Assembly: GCF_003675325.1 (NCBI RefSeq)
Contig: NZ_CP033073.1
Span: forward strand, 4,650,001 to 4,714,000
DNA: 64,000 nt
Reading direction: 5' to 3'
DNA from: Streptomyces dangxiongensis
GTDB taxonomy: Bacteria; Actinomycetota; Actinomycetes; Streptomycetales; Streptomycetaceae
Below the pieces are notes generated by a model. That model made no database searches. It was not told where the DNA came from and saw only the letters and a program-made list of their open reading frames with translations. A program made the translations under genes and the position numbers. Shown piece after piece: positions 43,867 to 53,482 of this stretch; the stretch's first letter is position 1; every line of letters starts with the position of its first letter.

Positions 43867-45531
43867 ATGTCGGGACCCCGCCCCGTACGAGCACCGCGCG
43901 GCACGGAACTCAGCGCGCTGGGATGGCAGCAGGAAGCCGCCCTGCGCATGCTCCAGAACAACCTCGACCCCGAGGTCGCCGAGCACCCCGACAAGCTCGT
44001 CGTCTACGGCGGCACCGGCAAGGCCGCCCGTGACTGGCGCTCCTTCGACGCCATGGTGCGCACGCTGAGGACGCTCAAGCAGGACGAGACCATGCTCGTC
44101 CAGTCCGGCCGCCCGGTCGGCGTGATGCAGACCCACGAGTGGGCCCCGCGCGTCCTCATCGCCAACTCCAACCTCGTCGGCGACTGGGCCAACTGGGAGG
44201 AGTTCCGCCGCCTGGAGGCCCTCGGCCTGACCATGTACGGCCAGATGACCGCGGGCTCCTGGATCTACATCGGCACCCAGGGCATCCTCCAGGGCACCTA
44301 CGAGACCTTCGCCGCCGTCGCCGCGAAGAAGTTCGGCGGCACGCTCGCCGGGACGATCACCCTGACGGCCGGCCTCGGCGGCATGGGCGGCGCCCAGCCC
44401 CTCGCCGTGACCATGAACGACGGCGTCGCCCTCTGCATCGACTGCGACCCGCGCGCCATCGAGCGCCGCATCGAGCACCGCTACCTCGACGTCGCGGCCG
44501 ACAGCCTGGAGCACGCCCTCCGGCTGGCCGTCGAGGCCCGTGACGCCCGCCGCCCGCTGTCCATCGGCGTCCTCGGCAACGCGGCGGAACTGGTCCCGCA
44601 GCTCCTCGCCATGAACGCGCCCATCGACATCGTCACCGACCAGACCTCCGCCCACGACCCGCTGGCCTACCTGCCCACCGGCATCGCCTTCGAGGACATG
44701 GCCGACGCCGCCGCCAAGGACCCGGCCGGCTTCACCACCCGGGCCCGGGAGTCCATGGCACGCCACGTCGAGGCCATGGTCGGCTTCATGGACGCCGGCG
44801 CCGAGGTCTTCGACTACGGCAACTCCATCCGCGGCGAGGCCCGGCTCGCCGGCTACGACCGCGCCTTCGCGTTCCCCGGCTTCGTCCCCGCCTACATCCG
44901 CCCCCTCTTCTGCGAGGGCAAGGGCCCCTTCCGCTGGGCCGCCCTGTCCGGCGACCCCGCAGACATCGCCAAGACCGACAAGGCGCTCCTGGAGCTGTTC
45001 CCCGAGAACGAGTCCCTGGCCCGCTGGATCAAGATGGCCGGCGAGCGCGTCCACTTCCAGGGCCTGCCCGCCCGTATCTGCTGGCTCGGCTACGGCGAGC
45101 GCGACAAGGCCGGCGAGCGCTTCAACGACATGGTGGCGAGCGGCGAGCTGGCCGCCCCGCTGGCCATCGGCCGCGACCACCTGGACTGCGGCTCCGTCGC
45201 CTCCCCGTACCGCGAGACCGAGGCCATGCTCGACGGGTCCGACGCGATCGCCGACTGGCCGCTGCTGAACGCGATGGTCAACGTCGCCTCGGGCGCCTCC
45301 TGGGTGTCCCTCCACCACGGCGGCGGTGTCGGCATGGGACGGTCCATCCACGCCGGGCAGGTCACCGTGGCCGACGGCACGAAGCTGGGCGGCGAGAAGA
45401 TCCGGCGCGTGCTCACCAACGACCCGGGCATGGGCGTCATCCGGCACGTGGACGCCGGGTACGACAGCGCCGAGTCGGTGGCCGCCGAGCGCGGGGTCCG
45501 GGTCCCGATGCGCGAGGGTGACGAGGCGTGA
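43867..45531 (+). CDS. hutU: urocanate hydratase
   Basis: 554 aa, ATG after GGAGGAGGCAG. Full-length Hut[21 protein letters not shown] at the N-terminus, [16 protein letters not shown]+-binding and catalytic core with [13 protein letters not shown] and [43 protein letters not shown] end ([16 protein letters not shown]). It hydrates urocanate to imidazolonepropionate, step 2 of histidine degradation, with NAD+ as electrophile. First of a four-gene hut operon. The next start overlaps its stop. Confidence 0.97.
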   Translation: MSGPRPVRAPRGTELSALGWQQEAALRMLQNNLDPEVAEHPDKLVVYGGTGKAARDWRSFDAMVRTLRTLKQDETMLVQSGRPVGVMQTHEWAPRVLIANSNLVGDWANWEEFRRLEALGLTMYGQMTAGSWIYIGTQGILQGTYETFAAVAAKKFGGTLAGTITLTAGLGGMGGAQPLAVTMNDGVALCIDCDPRAIERRIEHRYLDVAADSLEHALRLAVEARDARRPLSIGVLGNAAELVPQLLAMNAPIDIVTDQTSAHDPLAYLPTGIAFEDMADAAAKDPAGFTTRARESMARHVEAMVGFMDAGAEVFDYGNSIRGEARLAGYDRAFAFPGFVPAYIRPLFCEGKGPFRWAALSGDPADIAKTDKALLELFPENESLARWIKMAGERVHFQGLPARICWLGYGERDKAGERFNDMVASGELAAPLAIGRDHLDCGSVASPYRETEAMLDGSDAIADWPLLNAMVNVASGASWVSLHHGGGVGMGRSIHAGQVTVADGTKLGGEKIRRVLTNDPGMGVIRHVDAGYDSAESVAAERGVRVPMREGDEA

Positions 45532-46778
45532 CCCAGCGCTCTGCCGAGTCCGTCGTGGGCAGCTCCTTCCATGAGATGTGGGCGGAGCTGCTCCCCATCG
45601 GCCGCCACCCCGGCTCCCGGGGATACCGCCGTTACGCCTGGACCGGGGCCGACGCCGACTGCCGGGCCTGGTTCGAGGAGCAGGCCCGGGTGCGGGGGCT
45701 GGCGTACGAGGTCGACCGGAACGGCAACCAGTGGGCCTGGCTGGGCGATCCGGCCGCCGGGGACGCCGTCGTCACCGGGTCGCACCTGGACTCCGTGCCG
45801 GACGGCGGCGCCTTCGACGGGCCCCTCGGGGTGGTGTCCTCCTTCGCCGCCCTGGATGAGCTGCGCGACCGGGGAGCCGAGTTCACCAGGCCGCTGGCCG
45901 TCGTCAACTTCGGGGACGAGGAGGGCGCCCGGTTCGGGCTCGCCTGCGTCGGGTCCCGGCTGACCGCCGGGCAGCTCACCGTCGAGCAGGCCCACCGGCT
46001 CACCGACGGCGACGGGGTCAGCCTGCCGCGCGCCATGGAGGCCGCCGGGTACGACCCCGAGGCCATCGGCGCCGACCCCGAGCGCCTGGCCCGGATCGGT
46101 GCCTTCGTCGAACTGCACGTCGAACAGGGCCGCGCGCTGGACCTGTCCGGCGACCCGGTCGGCATCGCCAGCGCCATCTGGCCGCACGGCCGCTGGCGGT
46201 TCGACTTCCGCGGCGAGGCCAACCACGCCGGCACCACCCGGCTGGCCGACCGCCGCGACCCGATGCCGTCCTACGCCGAGACCGTGCTCGCCGCCCGCCG
46301 CGAGGCCGAACTCGCCGGTGCCGTCGCCACCTTCGGCAAGATCTCCGTCGAGCCGAACGGCGTCAACGCCATCCCCTCGCTGGTGCGCGGCTGGCTGGAC
46401 TCCCGCGCCGCCGACCAGGAGACCCTGGACACGGTCGTCGGGGGGGTGCAGAAGGCCGCCCGCGAGTACGCCGCCGCGTACGGCGTCGACCTCGACGTCG
46501 TCCGGGAGTCCTTCACCCCGGTCGTCGAGTTCGACCACGCCCTGCGGGACGAACTCGCCCGCATCCTGGGCCGGGACAGCGGCCTGCGGGTGCCCGTCCT
46601 CGGAACCGGCGCCGGACACGACGCCGGGATCCTGTCCGGGAGCATCCCGACCGCCATGCTGTTCGTGCGCAACCCCACCGGTGTCTCGCACTCCCCGGCC
46701 GAGTCCGCGGCCGAGGACGACTGCGTGGCCGGGGTGCGCGCACTCGCCGACGTACTGGAAGGACTGGCCTGCCGGTGA
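45528..46778 (+). CDS. M20-family amidohydrolase in the hut operon
   Basis: 416 aa, GTG start in a GTGA overlap with hutU. Metal-site motifs [60 protein letters not shown], and [12 protein letters not shown] with [19 protein letters not shown]. This is the allantoate/N-carbamoyl-L-amino acid amidohydrolase group. Family members release an amine from N-carbamoyl or N-formyl type substrates. In this operon it takes the position expected for N-formylglutamate hydrolysis (HutG role), which is inference from context. Confidence 0.9.
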   Translation: MTQRSAESVVGSSFHEMWAELLPIGRHPGSRGYRRYAWTGADADCRAWFEEQARVRGLAYEVDRNGNQWAWLGDPAAGDAVVTGSHLDSVPDGGAFDGPLGVVSSFAALDELRDRGAEFTRPLAVVNFGDEEGARFGLACVGSRLTAGQLTVEQAHRLTDGDGVSLPRAMEAAGYDPEAIGADPERLARIGAFVELHVEQGRALDLSGDPVGIASAIWPHGRWRFDFRGEANHAGTTRLADRRDPMPSYAETVLAARREAELAGAVATFGKISVEPNGVNAIPSLVRGWLDSRAADQETLDTVVGGVQKAAREYAAAYGVDLDVVRESFTPVVEFDHALRDELARILGRDSGLRVPVLGTGAGHDAGILSGSIPTAMLFVRNPTGVSHSPAESAAEDDCVAGVRALADVLEGLACR

Positions 46779-48112
46779 CCGAGGGAACCTACTGGCTGGA
46801 GCACGCCTGGCTGGGCGACCGGGTCGAGCCGGGCGTGGCGGTCGACGTGGCACGGGGCCGCATCACGGCCGTCCGCACCGCGGCCCCCGCCCCGCCGCCC
46901 CGCGCCGAGGTGCTGCGCGGGCTGACCCTCCCGGGTCTGGCCAATGCCCACAGCCACGCCTTCCACCGGGCGCTGCGCGGCACCGTCCAGGTCGGCAGCG
47001 GAACCTTCTGGACCTGGCGCGAGGTGATGTACTCCGTCGCCGACAGGCTGACCCCGGAGACCTACCACGCCCTGGCCCGCGCGGTGTACGCCGAGATGGC
47101 CCTCGCCGGCATCACCTGCGTCGGCGAGTTCCACTACGTGCACCACGCGCCCGGCGGCACCCCCTACGCCGACCCCAACGCCATGGGCGAGGCGCTGATC
47201 GCCGCCGCCGCCGAGGCCGGGATCCGCATCACCCTCCTCGACACCTGCTACCTCTCCGCCGGCTTCGGGCAGCCGCCCAACAGCCATCAACTGCGCTTCT
47301 CCGACGGCGACGCGGAGGCCTGGGCCGCACGCTGCGCGGATCTCCGGGAGCGGGACCACGCCCGGATCGGGGCGGCGATCCACTCCGTACGGGCCGTGCC
47401 CGCCGGGCAGTTGGCGACCGTGGCCCGGTGGGCCGGGGAGCGGCGCGCCCCGCTGCACGTGCACCTGTCGGAGCAGACCGCCGAGAACGACGCGTGCCGC
47501 GCCGCCCACGGCCGCACGCCCACCCGGCTGCTCGCCGACCACGGCGTCCTCGGACCGCGCACCACCGGTGTGCACAACACCCACCTCACCGACGAGGACA
47601 TCGCCCTGCTCGGCGGCTCGGGCACCGGCACCTGCATGTGCCCCACCACCGAACGGGACCTGGCCGACGGCATCGGCCCGGCTGCGGCGCTGCAGCGGGC
47701 CGGCTCCCCGCTCTCCCTCGGCTCCGACAGCCACGCCGTCATCGACCTGCTCGAAGAGGCACGCGCGATGGAGCTGGACGAGCGGCTGCGCACCCGCACC
47801 CGGGGCCACTGGACCGCCGCGGCACTGCTGCGGGCCGCCACCGCCGACGGCCACGCCGCCCTGGGCTGGGACGACGCCGGCACCATCGAGCCCGGCGCGC
47901 TCGCCGACCTGACGACGATCGCCCTGGACACGGTCAGGACGGCCGGGCCGCTGCCCAGGCTGGGCGCCGAGACGGCCGTCTTCGCGGCGGGCGCGGCGGA
48001 CGTACGGCACACGGTCGTGGGCGGCCGGCACGTCGTACGCGACGGCGCGCACACGCTCGTACCGGACGTGCCGCGGGCGCTGGCCGCCGCCGTCGAAGCC
48101 CTGCGCGGCTGA
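46775..48112 (+). CDS. hutF: formimidoylglutamate deiminase
   Basis: 445 aa, GTG start overlapping the previous stop. Amidohydrolase superfamily: metal-binding [16 protein letters not shown] (HxH), [33 protein letters not shown] and the final metal Asp in [11 protein letters not shown]. It converts N-formimidoylglutamate to N-formylglutamate and ammonia. Its presence together with the M20 hydrolase and absence of HutG of the direct type fits the five-step pathway with separate deimination and deformylation. Confidence 0.95.
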   Translation: MTEGTYWLEHAWLGDRVEPGVAVDVARGRITAVRTAAPAPPPRAEVLRGLTLPGLANAHSHAFHRALRGTVQVGSGTFWTWREVMYSVADRLTPETYHALARAVYAEMALAGITCVGEFHYVHHAPGGTPYADPNAMGEALIAAAAEAGIRITLLDTCYLSAGFGQPPNSHQLRFSDGDAEAWAARCADLRERDHARIGAAIHSVRAVPAGQLATVARWAGERRAPLHVHLSEQTAENDACRAAHGRTPTRLLADHGVLGPRTTGVHNTHLTDEDIALLGGSGTGTCMCPTTERDLADGIGPAAALQRAGSPLSLGSDSHAVIDLLEEARAMELDERLRTRTRGHWTAAALLRAATADGHAALGWDDAGTIEPGALADLTTIALDTVRTAGPLPRLGAETAVFAAGAADVRHTVVGGRHVVRDGAHTLVPDVPRALAAAVEALRG

Positions 48113-48141
48113 GGAACGCCGACTCCCCCGAGGACGACACC

Positions 48142-49311
48142 ATGAGCAGCACCGTCATCACCAACATCGCCACGCTGGTCACCAACGACCCCTCCCTGGG
48201 AGGCTCCCCCCTCGGTCCCATCCAGGACGCGGCCGTCGTCATCGACGGCGACCGCATCGCGTGGACCGGTGAAGCAAGCAAAGCACCCGCCACCGACAAC
48301 CGGGTCGACGCGGGCGGCCGGGCGGTGCTGCCGGGGTTCGTGGACTCCCACTCCCACCTGCTCTTCGCGGGCGACCGCACGCAGGAGTTCAACGCCCGCA
48401 TGTCCGGCCGCTCCTACACCGCGGGCGGCATCCGCACCACGGTCGCCGCCACCCGGGCCGCGAGCGACGCGGAGCTGGAGGCGAACCTGACCCGCTACCT
48501 GGCGGAGGCGCTCCGCCAGGGCACCACCACCTTCGAGACCAAGTCGGGCTACGGCCTGACCGTCGAGCACGAGTCGCGCGCCCTGCGCATCGCGGCCGGG
48601 CACACCGAGGAGGTCACCTACCTCGGCGCGCACATCGTCCCCCCGGACCACGCCGACGACCCGGCGGCCTACGTCGCCCTGGTCACCGGCGAGATGCTGG
48701 ACGCCTGCGCGCCGCACGCCCGCTGGATCGACGTGTTCTGCGAGAAGGGCGCCTTCGACGGCGACCAGGCCCGCGCGATCCTCACGGCCGGCCGGGCGAA
48801 GGGCCTGCACCCGCGGATCCACGCCAACCAGCTCTCCTACGGCCCCGGCGTCCAGCTCGCCGTCGAACTCGACGCGGCCAGCGCCGACCACTGCACCCAC
48901 CTCACCGACGCGGACGTCGACGCCCTGGCCCAGGGACGTACGGTCGCCACCCTGCTGCCCGGCGCCGAGTTCTCCACCCGCGCGCAGTGGCCCGACGCCC
49001 GCCGCCTGCTGGACGCGGGCGTCACCGTCGCCCTCTCCACGGACTGCAACCCCGGCTCCTCCTTCACCTCGTCGGTGCCGTTCTGCATCGCCCTCGCCGT
49101 CCGTGACATGGGGATGACTCCCGACGAGGCGGTCTGGTCGGCCACGGCGGGCGGCGCCGCCGCCCTGCGCCGCACCGACATCGGCCGCCTCACGCCCGGC
49201 GCCCGCGCCGACCTGACCCTCCTGGACGCCCCGAGCCACGTCCACCTGGCCTACCGGCCGGGGGTGCCGCTGGTCAGCGGGGTGTGGCGCGGGGGCGTAC
49301 GCGTCGTCTGA
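48142..49311 (+). CDS. hutI: imidazolonepropionase
   Basis: 389 aa, ATG after GAGGACGACA. Amidohydrolase fold with [57 protein letters not shown] and [15 protein letters not shown], carrying the Zn-binding His and Asp residues. It opens imidazolonepropionate to N-formimidoylglutamate, between HutU and HutF in the pathway. It is last in the hut operon, 29 bases after hutF. HutH and a hut repressor are not in the window. Confidence 0.96.
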   Translation: MSSTVITNIATLVTNDPSLGGSPLGPIQDAAVVIDGDRIAWTGEASKAPATDNRVDAGGRAVLPGFVDSHSHLLFAGDRTQEFNARMSGRSYTAGGIRTTVAATRAASDAELEANLTRYLAEALRQGTTTFETKSGYGLTVEHESRALRIAAGHTEEVTYLGAHIVPPDHADDPAAYVALVTGEMLDACAPHARWIDVFCEKGAFDGDQARAILTAGRAKGLHPRIHANQLSYGPGVQLAVELDAASADHCTHLTDADVDALAQGRTVATLLPGAEFSTRAQWPDARRLLDAGVTVALSTDCNPGSSFTSSVPFCIALAVRDMGMTPDEAVWSATAGGAAALRRTDIGRLTPGARADLTLLDAPSHVHLAYRPGVPLVSGVWRGGVRVV

Positions 49312-49364
49312 CCGGCGGCCGGAACACCCGGCAGCGGAGCCCGCTCGACGTCCTCGCGGACCGG

Positions 49365-50471
49365 TCAGGCGGGCTCCACCGCGCTGCCTCCGCGGCCACC
49401 ACCCACCACCGGCGCCCGCCCTCCGTCCACCACCGGCGCCTGCCCGCCGGCCGCCACCGTGGCCTGCCCGCCGTCCACCGTGGCACCATCCGCCGGGTCA
49501 CCACCCACCGTGACACCGTTCGCGGCGACCCCGTCCGCGCCCGCGCCGCCCTTCCCACCCCGGTCCGCCGGCGTCCGGCCTGCCGGACCGATCCGACCCC
49601 ATGCCGTACCGGCGAGCACCAGGACCGCGCCGAGGTATCCGAGCGGGCCCGGCCGGTCGCCGCCCAGGGCGATGCCGACGGCCGCGGCCCACACCGGCTC
49701 CGTGCCGAGCAGCAGGCTGACCCGGGAGGGGGACGTACGCCGGACCGCCCACATCTGCACGAAGAACGCGAGCAACGTGCAGAACACGGACAGGTACAGC
49801 AGCCCCAGCCAGCCCCCGGCGCCGAACCCGGCCGCGGCCGACCAGGGCGAGGCGCCGGTGCCCGGCAGCGCCGCCAGAGCGGCGAACACCACCACCGCCC
49901 CGCCGAGCTGAACGGTCGTCAGCGACAGCGCGTCCGCCCCGCGCACCGACCTCATACGGGACATGGCCAGGACGTGCGCCGTACGGGCGGCGGCTGCCCC
50001 GAGCATCAGCAGGTCGCCGCCGGTCGGGGCGGTGAAACCCGCGCCCAGGGTCAGCAGGGCGACACCCAGCACCGACAGTCCGGCCGCCGCCACGAAGGAC
50101 CCGGGCAGCCGGGTGCCGCGCACCCTGCTCTCGGCGAGCGGGGTGAACACCATGGTGAGGCTGATGATCAAACCCGCGTTCGTCGCCGAGGTGTGCACCA
50201 CCCCGTACGTCTCCAGCAGGAAGATCCCGGCCAGGATCAGCCCCAGCAGACCGCCGCCGCGCACCTGGACCGCGCTCAGCGCGCGCAACCGCCGCCGGCC
50301 GGTGACGACCAGCACCGGCACGGCCACGGCGAACCGCAGCACCAGCACGGCGAGCACCGTCCGCTCCGTGGTGACGCCCTTGGCGGCCAGGTAGCTGGAA
50401 CCCCACACCACCGCGACCAGCAGAACGGGAAGATCGGTGAACCGGCCGCCGCGGGCCGCGGTGACAGTCAT
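49365..50471 (-). CDS. EamA/DMT family transporter with repetitive tail
   Basis: 368 aa from ATG 50471 (GAAGG 6 bases upstream; ATG 50477 alternative). Ten hydrophobic helices form two EamA repeats (AVVWGSSYLAAKG ... SFVAAAGLSVLGVALLTLG ... LLGTEPVWAAAVGIALGG ... YLGAVLVLAGTAWG). It is a drug/metabolite exporter type; the substrate is unknown. The last about 65 residues are a Gly/Val/Asp/Ala low-complexity tail (TVDGGQATVAAGGQAPVVDGG) absent from ordinary members, from an imprecise repeat in the DNA. Confidence 0.88.
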   Translation of the reverse strand: MTVTAARGGRFTDLPVLLVAVVWGSSYLAAKGVTTERTVLAVLVLRFAVAVPVLVVTGRRRLRALSAVQVRGGGLLGLILAGIFLLETYGVVHTSATNAGLIISLTMVFTPLAESRVRGTRLPGSFVAAAGLSVLGVALLTLGAGFTAPTGGDLLMLGAAAARTAHVLAMSRMRSVRGADALSLTTVQLGGAVVVFAALAALPGTGASPWSAAAGFGAGGWLGLLYLSVFCTLLAFFVQMWAVRRTSPSRVSLLLGTEPVWAAAVGIALGGDRPGPLGYLGAVLVLAGTAWGRIGPAGRTPADRGGKGGAGADGVAANGVTVGGDPADGATVDGGQATVAAGGQAPVVDGGRAPVVGGGRGGSAVEPA

Positions 50472-50643
50472 GGACATCCTTCGGGGCGTACGGACGGGGG
50501 CGTACGGGCGGGGCCCGCGGACGGGCGTACCGCGTCGGCATGACGGTTGCCCGGGCGGGTACTCCTCAGCCGGTGGAGGCTGTCCGGGAACGCGGGAGCG
50601 GCCCGGCGCGTCGGCCGGGCCGCTCCCGCGGTGCACGAAGGGG

Positions 50644-51540
50644 TCACTCCACCACGGTCAGTCCCTTGCGCAGCCGGACCAGCGTGCGCGACAGCAGCCG
50701 GGACACGTGCATCTGGGAGATGCCGAGTTCCTCGCCGATCTCCGACTGCGTCATGTTCGCCACGAACCGCAGCGAGAGGATCTTCCGGTCGCGGGACGGC
50801 AGACCGGCGATCAGCGGCTTGAGCGACTCGATGTACTCGATGCCCTCCAGCCCGTGGTCCTCGTACCCGATGCGGTCCGCGAGCGCGCCCTCGGAGTCGT
50901 CCTCGTCGGGCTGGGCGTCCAGCGAGGAGGCCGTGTAGGCGTTCGAGGCGGACATGCCCTCGACGACCTCCTCGTTGGAGAGGCCGAGCCGCTCGGCGAG
51001 TTCCGCGACCGTCGGGGCGCGGTCCAGCTTCTGCGCCAGCTCGTCACCGGCCTTGGCGAGGTCCAGCCGAAGTTCCTGCAGCCGGCGCGGGACGCGCACG
51101 GACCACGAGGTGTCACGGAAGAAGCGTTTGATCTCGCCGATGATGGTCGGCATCGCGAATGTGGGGAATTCCACACCACGGGCGAGTTCGAAGCGGTCGA
51201 TCGCCTTGATCAGACCGATCGTGCCGACCTGGATGATGTCCTCCATCGGCTCGCTGCGGGAGCGGAAGCGGGAGGCGGCGAACTTGACGAGCGCGAGGTT
51301 CAGCTCGACGAGCGTGTTGCGGACGTACGCGTGCTCGTGCGTCCCTTCCTCCAGCGACTCCAGGCGCTCGAAGAGGGTCTTGGACAGCGCTCGCGCGTCG
51401 ACCGGGCCGATCTCGTCGTACGGGGGGATCTCCGGGAGTCCCTCGGTGGGGTCGAGGGGGCCGATGGGATGATCCAGTTGTTCCGGTGGGGGTGTCGACG
51501 TCGCGATCGGGGTATGCGATGCGTCGAGCCGGGGTGACAT
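50644..51540 (-). CDS. sigI: SigB/SigF-family RNA polymerase sigma factor
   Basis: 298 aa, ATG at 51540 after GGAGGACACCC. Regions 2 to 4 are present: VELNLALVKFAASRFRSRSEPMEDIIQVGTIGLIKAIDRF (2.2), PTFAMPTIIGEIKRFFRDTSWSVRVPRRLQEL (2.3-2.4), and the region 4 HTH MTQSEIGEELGISQMHVSRLLSRTLVRLR. It belongs to the SigB/F/G stress group typically held by an RsbW-like anti-sigma factor. In S. coelicolor (SCO3068) this neighbourhood is sigI with partners PrsI and ArsI; here the divergent arsI-like and prsI-like genes have the same order. The symbol rests on that synteny from memory. Confidence 0.88.
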   Translation of the reverse strand: MSPRLDASHTPIATSTPPPEQLDHPIGPLDPTEGLPEIPPYDEIGPVDARALSKTLFERLESLEEGTHEHAYVRNTLVELNLALVKFAASRFRSRSEPMEDIIQVGTIGLIKAIDRFELARGVEFPTFAMPTIIGEIKRFFRDTSWSVRVPRRLQELRLDLAKAGDELAQKLDRAPTVAELAERLGLSNEEVVEGMSASNAYTASSLDAQPDEDDSEGALADRIGYEDHGLEGIEYIESLKPLIAGLPSRDRKILSLRFVANMTQSEIGEELGISQMHVSRLLSRTLVRLRKGLTVVE

Positions 51541-51786
51541 GGGTGTCCTCCATCGTTCTCGGCATATGGCTGCCGAAGCCAGTGCGTGCACTACGGTGTG
51601 CGGCGCCTCCGAAGCCGGCGTGTAGGGATGTGTGTCCTTACTAGCCCTACCCGCTGAACCGAGCGAGTCGCAAGTGAGTTCTGTTGTGATATGTCCGTTT
51701 CCGCGCGGTTGTTCGGGTGTCGGAGTGCGCGGGGAAGGCGTAATGTTCGAGGGCATCAGCAGCCAAGACCTCGGGAGAGAGACGGC

Positions 51787-52164
51787 ATGGACCACGGGAC
51801 GGTCGGCAGCGCACAGTCGGGCCGACTTCTGGTGGAGGTGCGGGAAGAGGGCTCCAGCGCCGTAGTGACACCGGCCGGAGAGCTGGACAACCACACCGCC
51901 GATCTTCTGCGGGAGCCCCTCGACGACCTTCTGGCCAAGGGCTTCGCACGGCTCGTGGTGGACTGCTCACGCCTGGAGTTCTGCGACTCCACAGGGCTGA
52001 ACGTTCTGCTCGGCGCCCGGCTGAAGGCGGAGGCCGCCGGAGGCGGTGTCCACCTGGCCGGAATGCAGCCAGTAGTCGCCCGCGTGTTCGAGATCACAGG
52101 GGCCGAGGCGGTCTTCACCGTCCACGACTCCCTGGAGGCGGCCCTGGCCGACGGTGCCGACTGA
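51787..52164 (+). CDS. arsI: STAS anti-anti-sigma factor (ArsI-like)
   Basis: 125 aa, ATG after GGAGAGAGACGG. A single STAS domain: EEGSSAVVTPAGELDNHTADLLREPL, VVDCSRLEFCDSTGLNVLLGAR with the phosphorylatable Ser, GGVHLAGMQPVVARVFEITGAE. In its unphosphorylated state it should bind the RsbW-like anti-sigma factor (next gene) and free the sigma factor. It is divergent from the sigma gene. Confidence 0.9.
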   Translation: MDHGTVGSAQSGRLLVEVREEGSSAVVTPAGELDNHTADLLREPLDDLLAKGFARLVVDCSRLEFCDSTGLNVLLGARLKAEAAGGGVHLAGMQPVVARVFEITGAEAVFTVHDSLEAALADGAD

Positions 52165-52488
52165 CCCGCGGCCCGCGCGGCCCGTTCCGCGCACCCGCCG
52201 CCGGCCGCTTTCCGGGCGTTGCACGCGTCACGCCGAACACAGGGGTGTTCCGCCGGATCGGTCGGGCAGGAGAGGGCAGAAGAACCCTGAGGCGACCGGA
52301 CGGCCGCCGGACCCGGCCCGGGTCCGGCGAACGGCCTGGACGGGACGTGCCTCGGCGGACCGGTGGTCACCACGCACGGACGACGTGCGGGCGACGGCCG
52401 GACGACGTACGACCCGGCACCGGCGGTGCCGGACTTTTGACCGCACTTTTTGGATCATGAACTGGTGAATCGGTGAGGTGAAGCGCTG

Positions 52489-53058
52489 ATGAGCACCACC
52501 CGGCCTTACTCGCCGGGCGACCGCGGCCCGGAGCCCAGCGGCGCTTCCGGGGCGTCCGAGGGGGCTGCGCCGGTCGTCGGCGCAGCCACGGGGGCAGCCG
52601 CGCCGTCCGTGCCGTCCGGCCCGACCGACGGCACACCGCAGGAACGGAGCCGGCAGATCCGCAGACTCCGTCTGGAGGGCGAGAGCGGGGTCGTCCCGCT
52701 CGCCCGCGACTTCACCCGCCAGGCGCTGTACGCGTGGGGCTGGCTGCCCGCCGACTCCGCGGACCGGCGGGCCGCCGCCGAGGACGTCCTGCTCGTCGTC
52801 TCCGAGCTGGTCACCAACGCCTGCCTGCACGCCGAGGGCCCCGACGAGCTGTTCCTCTCCTGCGACAACAAGGTGATCCGGGTGGAGGTCTCGGACCGGG
52901 GTGCCGGCCAGCCGGCCCCGCGCAACCCGCACCGCGCCGGCCGCCCTGGCGGACACGGCATGTTCATCGTGGAGCGGCTGTGCCTGGACTGGGGCGTGGT
53001 CCGCGCGGCCGACCACCCCGGCAAGACCGTCTGGGCGGAAATGGGCGCACCCGCCTGA
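52489..53058 (+). CDS. prsI: RsbW-like anti-sigma factor (PrsI-like)
   Basis: 189 aa, ATG with GAGGTGAAG upstream. A disordered Gly/Ala/Ser/Pro-rich N-terminus (about 1-45) precedes a GHKL ATPase: LVVSELVTNACLHAEGPDE (N box), VSDRGAGQP (G1), RPGGHGMFIVERLCLDWG (G2). It should sequester the divergent sigma factor and phosphorylate the STAS protein. The 324-bp gap from arsI contains GC-rich inverted repeats and no gene, suggesting its own promoter. Confidence 0.9.
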   Translation: MSTTRPYSPGDRGPEPSGASGASEGAAPVVGAATGAAAPSVPSGPTDGTPQERSRQIRRLRLEGESGVVPLARDFTRQALYAWGWLPADSADRRAAAEDVLLVVSELVTNACLHAEGPDELFLSCDNKVIRVEVSDRGAGQPAPRNPHRAGRPGGHGMFIVERLCLDWGVVRAADHPGKTVWAEMGAPA

Positions 53059-53426
53059 CCGTTGCCGCGAGGCGGCGCGTGAGCGCCGCCGTACCGCCTC
53101 CGGAGCCCCCGCCCCACCGAGTCGTTCCCCAGCACCGCCACCGGAGCCTGTGCCGCCCCGGTGGTGTTCCTCGCGCCGCCACCCCGCCGCGCGACACGCC
53201 TCACCTCCCCGCAAGTTCCGCCGTACCGCGACGGCGCTCTCCGACACCCCGTCAGAAGCCCGGTCCTGCCGAGCCGTGCCCTGCCCCTGCCCGGCGCACC
53301 ACCCCTGTCACCGGCCACACCGACGGTCGGACGGCGCGCAGGACACGCGGAAGGGCGCCGTATCCCAGGCGCACGCGGCGCAGGCCGCCGCACCTCGTGA
53401 AACACCGGCAGGGCCCCGTAGAACGC
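53059..53426. other. gene-free GC-rich spacer
   Basis: About 370 bases between the anti-sigma gene and the terminator of the convergent transporter gene. ORFs are short and biased; no recognisable protein or RNA was seen. Confidence 0.5.
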
Positions 53427-53466
53427 CCGGAGGGCCGCCGCATCCCGGGATGCGGCGGCCCTCCGG
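53427..53466 (-). terminator. 40-bp perfect palindrome after the POT gene
   Basis: Both halves pair without mismatch (19 bp plus a 2-base centre); 16 bases past the transporter stop. Confidence 0.85.
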
Positions 53467-53482
53467 CCATGTCGAGCGGGGG

